DNA of 60,826 nt from an uncultured Peptococcaceae bacterium (GCA_937988745.1 CALKAR010000315.1:1-60826); one strand, 5' to 3'; numbered from the stretch's first letter, positions 24,740 through 33,349 are shown. A program made the numbers and translations. Notes: a model not told the origin generated them from the sequence alone.

Positions 24740-26179
24740 TTAAGCACCAACAATTCTCCCGGCAGCATGAACCTTGCATTCGTAGGCGTAAGCAGATGAA
24801 GAAATCGTATCTCCCATACCGACGGTGCTGACGGGGTTAGGTACAACATGAGCAGGCACAACCAGCACATAGTGGTCACCCATATCAGCAATACCGGTCT
24901 GCTCGAAATCATCTGGGATATTGTAACCCTGACTGCGCATCTCTTCAGCAAAACGGCGGACCTGTTCTAATCCGATATCAGAAAGCTTAATGTCGGCCGC
25001 TTCAGGTAGCTGATCCTTTTCGACATAGCCACCATACTTGGCCTTGATAGCGTTAACCGAGGAAGCATAGAGGCATGCATCGCGAACCACTTCAGGATCC
25101 ACAATGTAGGGCTTTTTCAACACCAAGACATAATAGCCGAGGTTGTGCAGCTGGATGCGCTCAAATCCTAAGGTCTGAGCGAGACGATAGACACCATGAT
25201 ACAGACAATAAGCACGTTCATTAGCTTCGATTGCGTCGCATTCTGCCTGATAACCATGGGATGTCAGCACCCGTTTGATCTCATTCTCATTGATTCCGAA
25301 AGACTGGATCTCCTGTGCGACGGTCTTTAGCATAGTCCGCTCGGCAGCTTCATCGCTCATCGGGACATACTCAAAGTGCAGGCGGAGCTTAGGATTGTTC
25401 TGCTTAAGACTCCTTAAGCTGGCCATGCTTTCGCTGAGGTAAGTACGCAGCTCTTCCTCATCCGAGGGAGCATAGTGGTAACCAGCCATAAAAGCAACGT
25501 CGATCTCCTGACCAAGCTGCGGCAGGTAAGGAGCAATTTCATCGGAAAAGGCCATCACAACACCCTCTGGCCGTGTAGCCATGATAACACGGTTAGCCCG
25601 AGGGGTCTTGACGACTTCACCGTTGAAATTAAATTCCATACCTTTGGGATATTCAAAGATCCAGTTGACTTTGGTCTTATCAGTTGGACGTACCGCGTCT
25701 TGGACGTTGACGACCCGAAATTCTTCGTCCACCACGGGAACCTTCACTGCAGGGAAGAACATGGAGCCCTGTTTAGGGGAAAGAAGCGAAGTGTAAACAA
25801 GAGAGTTAGCTCCAAGGGCAGCCATCTGGTTAGCTATGACGCCTGCCTGTCCACCCATACTCTCTTTTCTAGTAGTAAACTTCTCTTCGAGCCAATCTAA
25901 GAGATCTAGATTCCGCAGAACAATATATGAGGACTTGCCATGGCCCAAAGCGCTCTTCAATACAGCAACGAATTCATTTGCTGTATGAATATCGAGAATC
26001 TCGTCAGCTTCAATCTTGTTAACTTTTTCCAAATCAACTTGTGAATCACTGCATAGTCTTTGAACATCCTCGTTGGTCAGATGAACTACCGCATCCACAT
26101 TGGTATTAAACGCTGCTAAAGTGCTGACTGAAAGCTTCTTATGAACTAGTTCTTTAACTCTTTCCTGCCATACTTGCAC
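24740..26179 (-). CDS. ADP-dependent glucokinase/phosphofructokinase family protein, copy 1
   Basis: Ribokinase-fold sugar kinase of the family that uses ADP instead of ATP (archaeal ADP-GK and ADP-PFK, animal ADPGK). The 479 residues have NTNVD at 25-29, GGQAG at 109-113, the KVNWIFEYPKG and LHFEYVPMSD (HxE) blocks, NENE, and STVGMGDTISSSA with the catalytic Asp457. All catalytic motifs are present, so it should be active. Whether glucose, fructose 6-phosphate or another sugar is used cannot be read from sequence. GTG start with AGGAGG upstream. It follows a racemase-fold gene, and a clear paralog lies 19 kb away. Confidence 0.88.
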   Translation of the reverse strand: MQVWQERVKELVHKKLSVSTLAAFNTNVDAVVHLTNEDVQRLCSDSQVDLEKVNKIEADEILDIHTANEFVAVLKSALGHGKSSYIVLRNLDLLDWLEEKFTTRKESMGGQAGVIANQMAALGANSLVYTSLLSPKQGSMFFPAVKVPVVDEEFRVVNVQDAVRPTDKTKVNWIFEYPKGMEFNFNGEVVKTPRANRVIMATRPEGVVMAFSDEIAPYLPQLGQEIDVAFMAGYHYAPSDEEELRTYLSESMASLRSLKQNNPKLRLHFEYVPMSDEAAERTMLKTVAQEIQSFGINENEIKRVLTSHGYQAECDAIEANERAYCLYHGVYRLAQTLGFERIQLHNLGYYVLVLKKPYIVDPEVVRDACLYASSVNAIKAKYGGYVEKDQLPEAADIKLSDIGLEQVRRFAEEMRSQGYNIPDDFEQTGIADMGDHYVLVVPAHVVPNPVSTVGMGDTISSSAYAYECKVHAAGRIVGA

Positions 26180-26221
26180 TAAGACTACCTCCTAAGTTAC
26201 AGTCACTCCCAATATATACTA

Positions 26222-27256
26222 TCATAGTATTTCTTGTACAGCAATGTTAACGATGTGTTTCTTTTCTACGTAATCCGACGTGAAAAGAACCAGTAAGGCA
26301 TCGTAATTCGGGATGAAAGTGAGAAGGCTTCCAACCGAAACATGCGGTGCTTCTTCCACATCTACCACCATATGATCGCTGGTCACCCCTACGACCTTCA
26401 TACCTGGTTCCACCGGCTGTAGACTGCCTGACCCAATATCCTGCCGTCCTACGGCCAGCACTGCTCGACGCCTGGGTCCCTCGGGCGTCGGCTTTGTCTG
26501 TACCTCAATTACTTCAGCTGTCAAAAGGCACGCATCTCGGTGGCACCCAGAAAGGGGCGAGTGATCAATGATATCCCAGCCCAAAAAAACGCTTTCGCCA
26601 ATGCGCAGTTGGTTGATGAAGCTTGTCCACTCACCAGACCACAGGCCCATTCGCATTAGGTGCAGGGCACTGCTGTTGCCTCCAGAAACAACTAGTTTAG
26701 AAGCGGGAAGCTGAACAAGTAGTTCACTCAAGCTTTCATACTGCTCCGGGGAAGGACTCTCTCCACTAAGACACGCAAGATTGGTGCCAATGCCCCACAC
26801 TTCGATATGAGAGAGAGTTTCAGCGAACTGGTAGAGCTCAAGGAGAGCTTCGCCCCACACCCCTTCCCGCAGGTCACCTAGATCAACCATCAGCAAAACC
26901 TTATGTACAAGACCGCGTTCTCCTGCAGCATGGCTGAGCGCTTCTAGAACCACTTTTTCTGAATTAACGCTGATGTGGGCGGTTTCGACTACCTGCTCTA
27001 CCTCGCTTAAGGCAGGCGTGCGAAGCAGCATCAATGGAACACCAAGCTCAGCTTTCTTTAGACGGGCTAGGTTATCAAGGCGCGAATCAGCCAGGCCTAC
27101 GGCACCACCTGCCACTAAAGCCTGCCCGATTTTTGGTTCGCCACGGGCAACCTTGGTGACACCGAAAACTTCCAAACCATAACTTCTGCACCGTTCGGCG
27201 ATAACTTGCATATTCGTCTGCAGCTTCGCTAGATCGATTGTCAGCAGTGGATACAC
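26222..27256 (-). CDS. Alanine/ornithine racemase-family PLP enzyme
   Basis: A 344-residue protein with an alanine-racemase N-terminal TIM-barrel (LTIDLAKLQTNMQVIAERC, then GLEVFGVTKVARGEPKIGQA with the PLP lysine) and later DSRLDNLARLKK and VSGGNSSALHLM. The pattern matches the alanine/ornithine racemase group (YhfX/OrR-type) rather than true Alr, which is also present in this window. Likely substrates are ornithine or another basic or small amino acid; this is not certain. GTG start with AAGGAGGGG upstream. It lies 15 bp after cwlD and 42 bp before ADP-kinase copy 1. Confidence 0.82.
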   Translation of the reverse strand: MYPLLTIDLAKLQTNMQVIAERCRSYGLEVFGVTKVARGEPKIGQALVAGGAVGLADSRLDNLARLKKAELGVPLMLLRTPALSEVEQVVETAHISVNSEKVVLEALSHAAGERGLVHKVLLMVDLGDLREGVWGEALLELYQFAETLSHIEVWGIGTNLACLSGESPSPEQYESLSELLVQLPASKLVVSGGNSSALHLMRMGLWSGEWTSFINQLRIGESVFLGWDIIDHSPLSGCHRDACLLTAEVIEVQTKPTPEGPRRRAVLAVGRQDIGSGSLQPVEPGMKVVGVTSDHMVVDVEEAPHVSVGSLLTFIPNYDALLVLFTSDYVEKKHIVNIAVQEIL

Positions 27257-27271
27257 CCAGCCCCTCCTTCC

Positions 27272-27982
27272 TTATATACCTAGATAGCGCAAAATCCCCC
27301 TATAAATGGCTTCGGCAACCCGAACCTGATAGCGGGGATCGCCAAGCAGCTCTGCTTCGCTGGGGTTAGACAAGAAGCCAACTTCCACCAAAGCCGCCGG
27401 CATCGTTGTGTCCCGAAGCACCCGATAATTCCCTGGCCGGGCCAAGCGTTTGTTAGGCCCTAGAGCCCGTACCAGTTCGGTCTGAATCGCTTCTGCCAGG
27501 CGCTGACTTTCTGTCTGTCCTTCGTAATAGAATGTTTGGGCACCTGACCAGATCGATGCTGGGAAATAATTGGCGTGAATTGAGATATACAAATCGGCAT
27601 TGGCATCTTCGGCCATTTCAACGCGGCGCTGCAGATCCTGCCTTTTGCGCTCTAAGAGATTCTTCTGCGTGTTGTCGGCCAAGTCGTAGTCCCCACGCCG
27701 AGTCATCACTGTGTGGACTGCCGTCTTGTTAAGGAGCAGTTCCAGTTCGCGGCTGATGGCCAGTACTATGTCCTTTTCCAGCAGACCACTTCTGCTCACT
27801 GCCCCAGGATCAATCCCACCATGCCCTGGGTCAATTACAATGGTCAGCCCCGCTGCCACATGGGCCAGCCTACCAGTTACGGGGATCTCATCAGCAGAAA
27901 ACACACCAGCCAAGATCCCTGCGGTGAGCGAACCAATGACCCACCACACAAGGGTACGCAGGCGGACAACATAGACACGCAT
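27272..27982 (-). CDS. cwlD: CwlD-type N-acetylmuramoyl-L-alanine amidase
   Basis: Amidase_3 zinc hydrolase. The 236 residues begin with a signal anchor (about residues 11-29) and carry the zinc and catalytic residues in IDPGHGGIDPGA, the Glu of LLEKD, SIHANYF and VEVGFLSNPSEA. The length and the N-terminal anchor match CwlD, which makes muramic-delta-lactam in the spore cortex and so is needed for germination; this supports a spore former. ATG with GGAGGTG upstream, but that ribosome site is paired in a strong hairpin. A general cell-wall amidase role is the alternative. Confidence 0.88.
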   Translation of the reverse strand: MRVYVVRLRTLVWWVIGSLTAGILAGVFSADEIPVTGRLAHVAAGLTIVIDPGHGGIDPGAVSRSGLLEKDIVLAISRELELLLNKTAVHTVMTRRGDYDLADNTQKNLLERKRQDLQRRVEMAEDANADLYISIHANYFPASIWSGAQTFYYEGQTESQRLAEAIQTELVRALGPNKRLARPGNYRVLRDTTMPAALVEVGFLSNPSEAELLGDPRYQVRVAEAIYRGILRYLGI

Positions 27983-27985
27983 ACG

Positions 27986-28029
27986 AACACCTCCATGCTC
28001 CTAAGAACATATTCAGGAGTGGAGGTGTT
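27986..28029 (-). promoter_or_regulatory. Hairpin burying the cwlD ribosome site
   Basis: A 10-bp perfect inverted repeat (27986-27995 with 28020-28029) encloses a second 5-bp stem (27998-28002 with 28015-28019) and a 12-nt loop. The 3' arm on the minus strand contains the AGGAG and GGAGGTG of cwlD. The repeat starts at the upstream gene's stop codon and ends 3 bases before the cwlD ATG. No U-tract follows. Translational repression or coupling to upstream ribosomes is the likely function. Confidence 0.75.
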
Positions 28030-28634
28030 TACGACTGTTTGCGGCACAAAAAGACTCTAAATCCAGAACCACGGTCAACTGTTTCGCAGCTGCCGAACAA
28101 ATCCTCCAGGTGTTTTTCCAAACTAGCTGCACCCTGCTTGGTGCGGATAACTACCATCAACCGGCCACCAGGAGCAAGCCGCTGGTAAGCTTCATCCATC
28201 AGGCCATAGACTACTTTTTTGCCGGCTCTGATTGGTGGATTGCTTACTACCCAATCGAGAGGCACCTCGGGCCACACTGTTTCTCCTTCTCCGCCGAGGA
28301 CAGTGGCATTGACAATCCCATTCAAACGCAGGTTGGTTTTGGTCAGCTCAACTGCGCGCTGATTGACATCAGTCAGGTAAACATGCCCCTCCGGACCTAC
28401 CATATCTGCTGCGGCAATTCCAATGGGCCCATAACCGCAGCCTAAGTCCAAGACCGTTTCGCCTGGCTCGCAGAGCAGGTTGTTGATCAACAATAGGCTT
28501 CCCTTATCGACCTTAGTGCGGGAAAACACTCCGGCATCAGTCTGAAAGATGTAAGGCTTCCCTCGCAGGACTGCTTCAAATTCTTTAATGTCGTGTTCCG
28601 ATTGAGGAGTCTGGCTGAAATAATGATCACTCAC
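28029..28634 (-). CDS. Class I SAM-dependent methyltransferase (RsmC/YbxB type)
   Basis: A 201-residue methyltransferase that covers the catalytic half of the RsmC family (16S rRNA guanine-N2 methyltransferases). It opens with SDHYFSQTPQSEHD, typical of the single-domain Firmicute form, and has the SAM-binding motif VLDLGCGYGPIGIAAA, acidic TDVNQRAVELT and catalytic VVSNPPIRAGK (NPPI). The target RNA is inferred from the family. A GTG start overlaps the preceding TPR gene by 4 bases (GTGA). cwlD follows after the hairpin. Confidence 0.9.
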   Translation of the reverse strand: MSDHYFSQTPQSEHDIKEFEAVLRGKPYIFQTDAGVFSRTKVDKGSLLLINNLLCEPGETVLDLGCGYGPIGIAAADMVGPEGHVYLTDVNQRAVELTKTNLRLNGIVNATVLGGEGETVWPEVPLDWVVSNPPIRAGKKVVYGLMDEAYQRLAPGGRLMVVIRTKQGAASLEKHLEDLFGSCETVDRGSGFRVFLCRKQS

Positions 28635-29860
28635 GGTATGGCAGCACCCTCTTTCTCCAAAGCGTGGTACACCATTTCTAGGTGCAGCTCAATCTCAGTG
28701 ACATTTTCTGCTGTTATTGTATCATCTGCACGAACCAAAGCTTCTTCCAAGATCTCCCTCGCCTCGTCTAGCCGTCCCAGCAGGTAGTATCCATACCCTA
28801 AGGTATCTAAATACGTGGCTCGCCGTTCCTGAGCCACTGCTTTTTCTGCCATTTCCACAGCTTGAACCAAGTTTACACGGCGCTCTAGATACGTGTATGC
28901 CAAGTTGTTTAGGGCAAGCGCGTTATCAGGTGCCAGCATGAGTGCCTGCTGATAATTCTCTACAGTTCCCAGATAATTCCCTTGAGAGTAGTATGTGTGA
29001 CCCAAGTAGAAATAGGCGGGCAGATAATAAGGATCGATGGACAGCACTTCCTTAAAGGAAGCAACGACGTCTTCCCACTGCCCCACGCTGTGCGCTGCTT
29101 CGCCTAAACTGATTTGCCATTCCAAGGTTTTCAGCACAGTCAAGTCCCCAACTTGATCAGTATCGATTTCCCAATTAGAAAATGTCAGTGTAGTAGTATT
29201 CTGCCCTTGGTGGAGCATGATTTCATTGGGAACCCAAGCACCAAAGTCGCTCCACCACAAAGTGAGCTTGCCTGTCACACCGCCGTAATCGTAATCTAAT
29301 TCTAGAAAGCGAGGCCGATTAGCCGCACCAGAATCGAAGCGGTAATTGCTTACAGAAAGCAGCGCATGCTGGCCTTCCATGATCAATAAGGGAATGTTGG
29401 TCTGTTGATCAATCCAGTAAACCTTCTGCGGATCAGTTTCCAAGTAATAGCGGCCCACGTCGCGATGGGCAACCCGCTCAGGCCCTACATAGACCAAGGG
29501 TTCGGCATGAATCTGAGTCAGGGGCCAGAAGAACTGCTGCCAGATGCTGAACAGGGGGAAGCCGGCGTACCCATAAGACGTATGGCCCTGATACTGAGTC
29601 ACAGTGAAATTGCGATAAGCACGTACACGCCGCATAGATAGATTGCTGGTCTGATAGGCAAAGGAAAACTCATCAGGAGCGCGCCACGAAAAAGTTCCTG
29701 ATATTTCATCGCGATGTTCACCCTGGGTTGTCACCCAAATTACATCTGCGACGGCTCGATCGAAATGGAGCCAGGGTTCAATCTGCTGGGCGGCAGCTGG
29801 AGCAGCGAGCCCCAGACAGAGGACCGCGACGGTGAGCAAAAACCAGCGTCTGGGGGTCAT
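28631..29860 (-). CDS. Exported LolA-like/TPR protein
   Basis: A 409-residue protein with a signal peptide (RRWFLLTVAVLCLGLAAPAAA). A LolA-like outer-surface domain covers about residues 25-215 (TFSWRAPDEFSFAYQT, then WIDQQTNIPLLIMEG and LTLWWSDFGAWVPNEI). Tetratricopeptide repeats cover about residues 235-385 (YYLPAYFYLGHTYYSQGNY, NALALNNLAYTYLERR, TYLDTLGYGYYLLGRLDEAR). Such proteins usually bind lipid-like ligands or partners outside the membrane; no specific function is known. ATG at 29860 with AGGTGG upstream. It begins right after deoC. Confidence 0.78.
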   Translation of the reverse strand: MTPRRWFLLTVAVLCLGLAAPAAAQQIEPWLHFDRAVADVIWVTTQGEHRDEISGTFSWRAPDEFSFAYQTSNLSMRRVRAYRNFTVTQYQGHTSYGYAGFPLFSIWQQFFWPLTQIHAEPLVYVGPERVAHRDVGRYYLETDPQKVYWIDQQTNIPLLIMEGQHALLSVSNYRFDSGAANRPRFLELDYDYGGVTGKLTLWWSDFGAWVPNEIMLHQGQNTTTLTFSNWEIDTDQVGDLTVLKTLEWQISLGEAAHSVGQWEDVVASFKEVLSIDPYYLPAYFYLGHTYYSQGNYLGTVENYQQALMLAPDNALALNNLAYTYLERRVNLVQAVEMAEKAVAQERRATYLDTLGYGYYLLGRLDEAREILEEALVRADDTITAENVTEIELHLEMVYHALEKEGAAIP

Positions 29861-29861
29861 C

Positions 29862-30653
29862 TTAATAACCACCTGCGCCTTCAGCGCCAGCCATAATGGC
29901 TATACCGGAGCTTGTCCCAATTCGAGTTGCACCCGCCTTAATCATGGCTTGGGCTGTGTTGTAGTCCCGTACGCCTCCTGATGCTTTAACACCGAAGTCA
30001 GGGCCCACAACTGTGCGCATTAGACTGATATCTTCCACAGTTGCACCTCCAGGCCCAAAGCCAGTGGATGTCTTAACAAAATCGGCATCGGCCATACGGA
30101 CCAGGAGAGAACCGCGGACAATCTGCTCCTTTGTAAGGAAGCCGGTTTCCAAGATGACCTTGAGAATTACTCCAGGAGCTGCATCACGAACCGCTTTAAT
30201 ATCGCTCAGAACGCGGGCGTAGTCACCTTCAACTAAGGCCCCAATATTAACAACCATGTCCAGCTCCTGGGCGCCGTTAACCAGCGCATCACGGGCTTCC
30301 ATTACCTTCATCAAAGACGTGGATGCACCCAAGGGAAAACCGATGACGGTGCAGACTTTAACGGAGCTTCCCTCTAAGAGTTCCGCGGCATACGACACAT
30401 GTACCGGATTAACACAAACTGACTGGAAGCGGTATTCACGCGCTTCTTCACACAGCTGTTTGATGGCCAAGCGGCTGGCATCAGGTTTTAGCAGGGTGTG
30501 ATCAATGAACCGAGCTAGATTTTGCCGATCCTTGGGTATTTCCACAACCTGCGGCTGCGTGTCCACTACAGCAGGCACACTTCCCTTCAGCCCCTGCTTA
30601 GCTAGGGCCATTTCCAGCTGTTGGGTCTGCTCTCTCAGCCATTTCTGATCCAT
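29862..30653 (-). CDS. deoC: Deoxyribose-phosphate aldolase with N-terminal extension
   Basis: Class I aldolase splitting deoxyribose 5-phosphate to glyceraldehyde 3-phosphate and acetaldehyde. The barrel runs from about residue 45 with ARFIDHTLLKPDA, then VCVNPVHV, KVCTVIGFPLGA, the Schiff-base lysine in FVKTSTGFGPGGAT, and GVKASGGVRD. The 263 residues exceed the usual 215-225 because of an extension of about 40 residues (start MDQKWLREQTQQLEMALAKQ), probably a helix plus linker. I chose the ATG at 30653, preceded by GAAAGGAG. It follows glpP by 4 bp. Confidence 0.94.
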   Translation of the reverse strand: MDQKWLREQTQQLEMALAKQGLKGSVPAVVDTQPQVVEIPKDRQNLARFIDHTLLKPDASRLAIKQLCEEAREYRFQSVCVNPVHVSYAAELLEGSSVKVCTVIGFPLGASTSLMKVMEARDALVNGAQELDMVVNIGALVEGDYARVLSDIKAVRDAAPGVILKVILETGFLTKEQIVRGSLLVRMADADFVKTSTGFGPGGATVEDISLMRTVVGPDFGVKASGGVRDYNTAQAMIKAGATRIGTSSGIAIMAGAEGAGGY

Positions 30654-30657
30654 CTGC

Positions 30658-31263
30658 CTACTCCTTTCTATAGCTCCACAACTCCATCTTACTGGTCGAG
30701 ACGGCAACCACTGGCGGCCGCAGTACCATTTGAAGCTCCTGCTCAGTCTCAACTAATCCGCCTGCGATGATCGGCGGCAACTTCTGCGGCAGCCGTCCCA
30801 CAATATGGGGCATAATAGGGGCTGGCAGAAGCTCCACCGCATCAGGTTTTGAGGTCTGCAGCATTTTAAGGCCGGTCTGCAGCGCCTCTGAATCAAGCAT
30901 AAACAGCCGCTGAATTCCTAACAACCCGGCTTTTTGGGCTGCAGTGATGAGATGCGAGCGAGTGGTCAAAATGCCATCTACCTGTACTTCCTCAGCAAGA
31001 ACCATCATTCCGTGACTATCTTTGGCAATTCCGTTAATTAAATCAACATGGGCGAAGATCAGCTGCCCGTTTTCATGACAGAGCTTGGTTATGTCTCGCA
31101 GCTCAAAGATGTTTCCTGTTAAGTAAAAGCAGGCCCGAATACCCTCTGCCGCAGCTCGCGACACATATTCTAAGCCTTTTAAGCCAGCGATCACCGGTTT
31201 CTTGGCGACCGCGGCGCGAAACCGCAGCAGTGTATCACTGCGTCTACGCTCATTCTTGTTCAA
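30658..31263 (-). CDS. glpP: Glycerol-3-phosphate-responsive antiterminator
   Basis: GlpP binds leader RNA of glycerol genes when glycerol 3-phosphate is present and prevents early termination. The 201-residue reading shows the family blocks PVIAGLKGLEYV, GQLIFAHVDLINGIAKDSHGM, DGILTTRSHLITAAQKAGL, IQRLFMLDS and PDAVELLPAPIMPHIV. I chose a TTG start at 31263, 8 nt after AGGAG, because it gives the usual GlpP length; a longer form would lie inside glpK in another frame. It overlaps the glpK 3' end by 14 bp, so expression is tied to glpK. No glpF or glpD is in the window. Confidence 0.88.
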   Translation of the reverse strand: MNKNERRRSDTLLRFRAAVAKKPVIAGLKGLEYVSRAAAEGIRACFYLTGNIFELRDITKLCHENGQLIFAHVDLINGIAKDSHGMMVLAEEVQVDGILTTRSHLITAAQKAGLLGIQRLFMLDSEALQTGLKMLQTSKPDAVELLPAPIMPHIVGRLPQKLPPIIAGGLVETEQELQMVLRPPVVAVSTSKMELWSYRKE

Positions 31264-32755
31264 GTGCCCAACTCCTAGATCGATCCACTGCTCGACGCCA
31301 CCCTTCATAAAGCTTGCGGCGCTCTTCCGCATCCATCTGAGGAGCATACTCCTGATCACAGTGCCAGCTGCGAGCAATTGTCTCTTGATCAGGCCAAACG
31401 CCTACAGCTAGACCCGCCAGATAGGCTGCGCCTAGAGCAGTGGTCTCGAAGATTTTTGGACGGCATACCTTAGTGCCAGTTTGATCTGCCAAGAACTGGC
31501 AGAGGAAATTGTTAACCGACGCTCCCCCATCGACAGTCATTTCTACGATGGGAATATTAGAATCTTGGGCCATCAATTCTACCACATCTCGCGTTTGATA
31601 GGCAATAGATTCCAAAGCTGCCCTGGCCAGATGCGCCCGGTTTGCACCCCGAGTGAGGCCCAAAATGGTTCCCCGCGCATAAGGATCCCAGTAAGGTGCA
31701 CCGAGACCTACGAAGGCTGGTACAAGGTAGACTCCGCTGTTATTAGGTACAGATAAGGCCAGCTCCTCTGTTTCGGCTGCAGTTTGGATGATTCCAAGCT
31801 CATCCCGCAGCCACTGGACAGCCGCACCAGCCACAAACACGCTGCCTTCTAACGCATATTGAACCTTGCCGTCAAGCCCCCAAGCAATGGTTGTCAAGAG
31901 GCCTTGTTTAGAAGGTACTAGTTTATCACCGGTGTTCATCAGAATAAAGGCACCTGTACCAAAGGTGGCTTTCACCATGCCTGGATTGTAGCATGCCTGA
32001 CCAAAGAGTGCTGCCTGCTGATCACCGGCGGCACCAGCAACTGGGATTCCCGCTGGAAGCTGCCCGAACGCCACTGTGTGTCCATAGACCTCGCTGGAAG
32101 ACCGAACCTCCGGCAGCATCTCTCGAGGTATTGTCAAAATGTCTAAGAGTTCACTATCCCAATCAAGAGTTGAGATGTTGAACAACAGTGTGCGCGATGC
32201 GTTGGAATAATCGGTGACATGCACCTTCTTACCGGTCAAATTATAGATCAGCCAGGAATCAATCGTTCCAAAGGCTAACTCGCCCCGCTCTGCACGAGAC
32301 CGCAGTTTGGGATCACTATCTAAAAGCCACTTCAGTTTTGTACCTGAAAAGTATGCATCCAGGACCAAACCGGTTTTTTCTTGAAAGACTGGCGTTAAAC
32401 CCTCCGCCATCATCTGGTCACACATTGGTGCAGTCCGCCGGCATTGCCATACAATGGCCGGTGCGACAGGCTCACCGGTCTCCCGATCCCAAACAACAAC
32501 AGTCTCCCGCTGGTTGGTAATGCCGATGGCAGCTATCTTTTGGGGATCAACAGCCGTAAGGGCGATAATCTCATCTATTAGTTCTAAACAACCCTCCCAG
32601 ATCTCTACCGCATCGTGCTCAACCCAGCCAGGTTGGGGATAATACTGTTTGAAGCCCTTGTAGACTCGGCCATACACTTGGCTCTGTTCATCAAACAGCA
32701 TCACAGTAGTGCCTGTGGTGCCTTGATCAACTGCTAGTACAAATTTTTCACTCAT
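31250..32755 (-). CDS. glpK: Glycerol kinase
   Basis: ATP-dependent phosphorylation of glycerol to glycerol 3-phosphate. The 501 residues have the ATPase-fold phosphate loops DQGTTGTTVMLFD and TFGTGAFILMNTG, the FGGY signatures (AIGITNQRETVVVWDRETG, GLGAPYWDPYARGTILGLTRG) and the substrate block IDSWLIYNLTG. The expected regulatory His-loop (HPr phosphorylation site) is not obvious. ATG with AGAAGGGGG upstream. The anti-ribosome-site stretch in the preceding 3' end could weakly pair with it. glpP follows and overlaps. Confidence 0.97.
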   Translation of the reverse strand: MSEKFVLAVDQGTTGTTVMLFDEQSQVYGRVYKGFKQYYPQPGWVEHDAVEIWEGCLELIDEIIALTAVDPQKIAAIGITNQRETVVVWDRETGEPVAPAIVWQCRRTAPMCDQMMAEGLTPVFQEKTGLVLDAYFSGTKLKWLLDSDPKLRSRAERGELAFGTIDSWLIYNLTGKKVHVTDYSNASRTLLFNISTLDWDSELLDILTIPREMLPEVRSSSEVYGHTVAFGQLPAGIPVAGAAGDQQAALFGQACYNPGMVKATFGTGAFILMNTGDKLVPSKQGLLTTIAWGLDGKVQYALEGSVFVAGAAVQWLRDELGIIQTAAETEELALSVPNNSGVYLVPAFVGLGAPYWDPYARGTILGLTRGANRAHLARAALESIAYQTRDVVELMAQDSNIPIVEMTVDGGASVNNFLCQFLADQTGTKVCRPKIFETTALGAAYLAGLAVGVWPDQETIARSWHCDQEYAPQMDAEERRKLYEGWRRAVDRSRSWALEQE

Positions 32756-32788
32756 TTTTAACGCCCCCTTCTGTTACAAAACATTTCT

Positions 32789-33349
32789 TCAGAGGGTGTT
32801 GGTTTCCTGCATAAACCCAACCTCGGTTAAGAGGTGCTGGACGGGCACGTCCCAAGGATCTTTAGGCAGCTCCCGCACGAACTGACTATAACAAACCCCC
32901 ACCGTCACCCCACCAGTTCTAGTTAAGAAGCGGTCATAATAACCTCCGCCAAATCCAATCCGGTAACCTTCAGGACAAAAAGCTAAGCCCGGCACGATAA
33001 TCAGATCCAGCTGAGCCGGATCTATCTCCGGGCTATCCTGCGGTTCCTGCATCCCAAAGGGTGCCTGAATAAGCTTGGTATCCGGGGTAAAGAGGGTAGG
33101 GCTCAAAAGACGGCCTGGCTTGGTGACAGGTACGTATACATTCTTGCCATCCTGCCACATCTGACGGACCAGCTGCCAGGTATTGATCTCCCAACCAAAG
33201 GCCAGATAGGTCATGCAGTTCTGTGCACCGTTATACATCTCTGAACTGGTCAAATGTGCCCAAAGCGCCGCATCATATTTGTCCCGTACAGCTTGAGAAA
33301 CAGCCCGGCGCTCAGCCTTGAGCGCCCGGCGAAGCTCATCCTTGTTCAC
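32789..33349 (-). CDS. 5-formyltetrahydrofolate cyclo-ligase
   Basis: Converts 5-formyl-THF to 5,10-methenyl-THF using ATP, returning a storage folate to one-carbon metabolism. The 186-residue protein starts NKDELRRALKAERRAVSQ and has YLAFGWEINTW, the phosphate-binding LIIVPGLAFCPEGYRIGFGG and GGYYDRFL blocks that define the family (YqgN/MTHFS). GTG start preceded by GGGGAGG. It overlaps the M16 peptidase-like gene by 14 bp. Confidence 0.94.
   Translation of the reverse strand: MNKDELRRALKAERRAVSQAVRDKYDAALWAHLTSSEMYNGAQNCMTYLAFGWEINTWQLVRQMWQDGKNVYVPVTKPGRLLSPTLFTPDTKLIQAPFGMQEPQDSPEIDPAQLDLIIVPGLAFCPEGYRIGFGGGYYDRFLTRTGGVTVGVCYSQFVRELPKDPWDVPVQHLLTEVGFMQETNTL

Noticed and set aside
26192..26202. 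11-base CTAAGTTACAG shared upstream of both ADP-kinase genes (also 45294-45304)
   Set aside because: In one case it overlaps the ribosome site and the distance to the start differs between the two; most likely chance or leftover of duplication.
30654..30752. Further N-terminal extension of DeoC
   Set aside because: It runs into glpP in another frame; ATG at 30653 has a good ribosome site.
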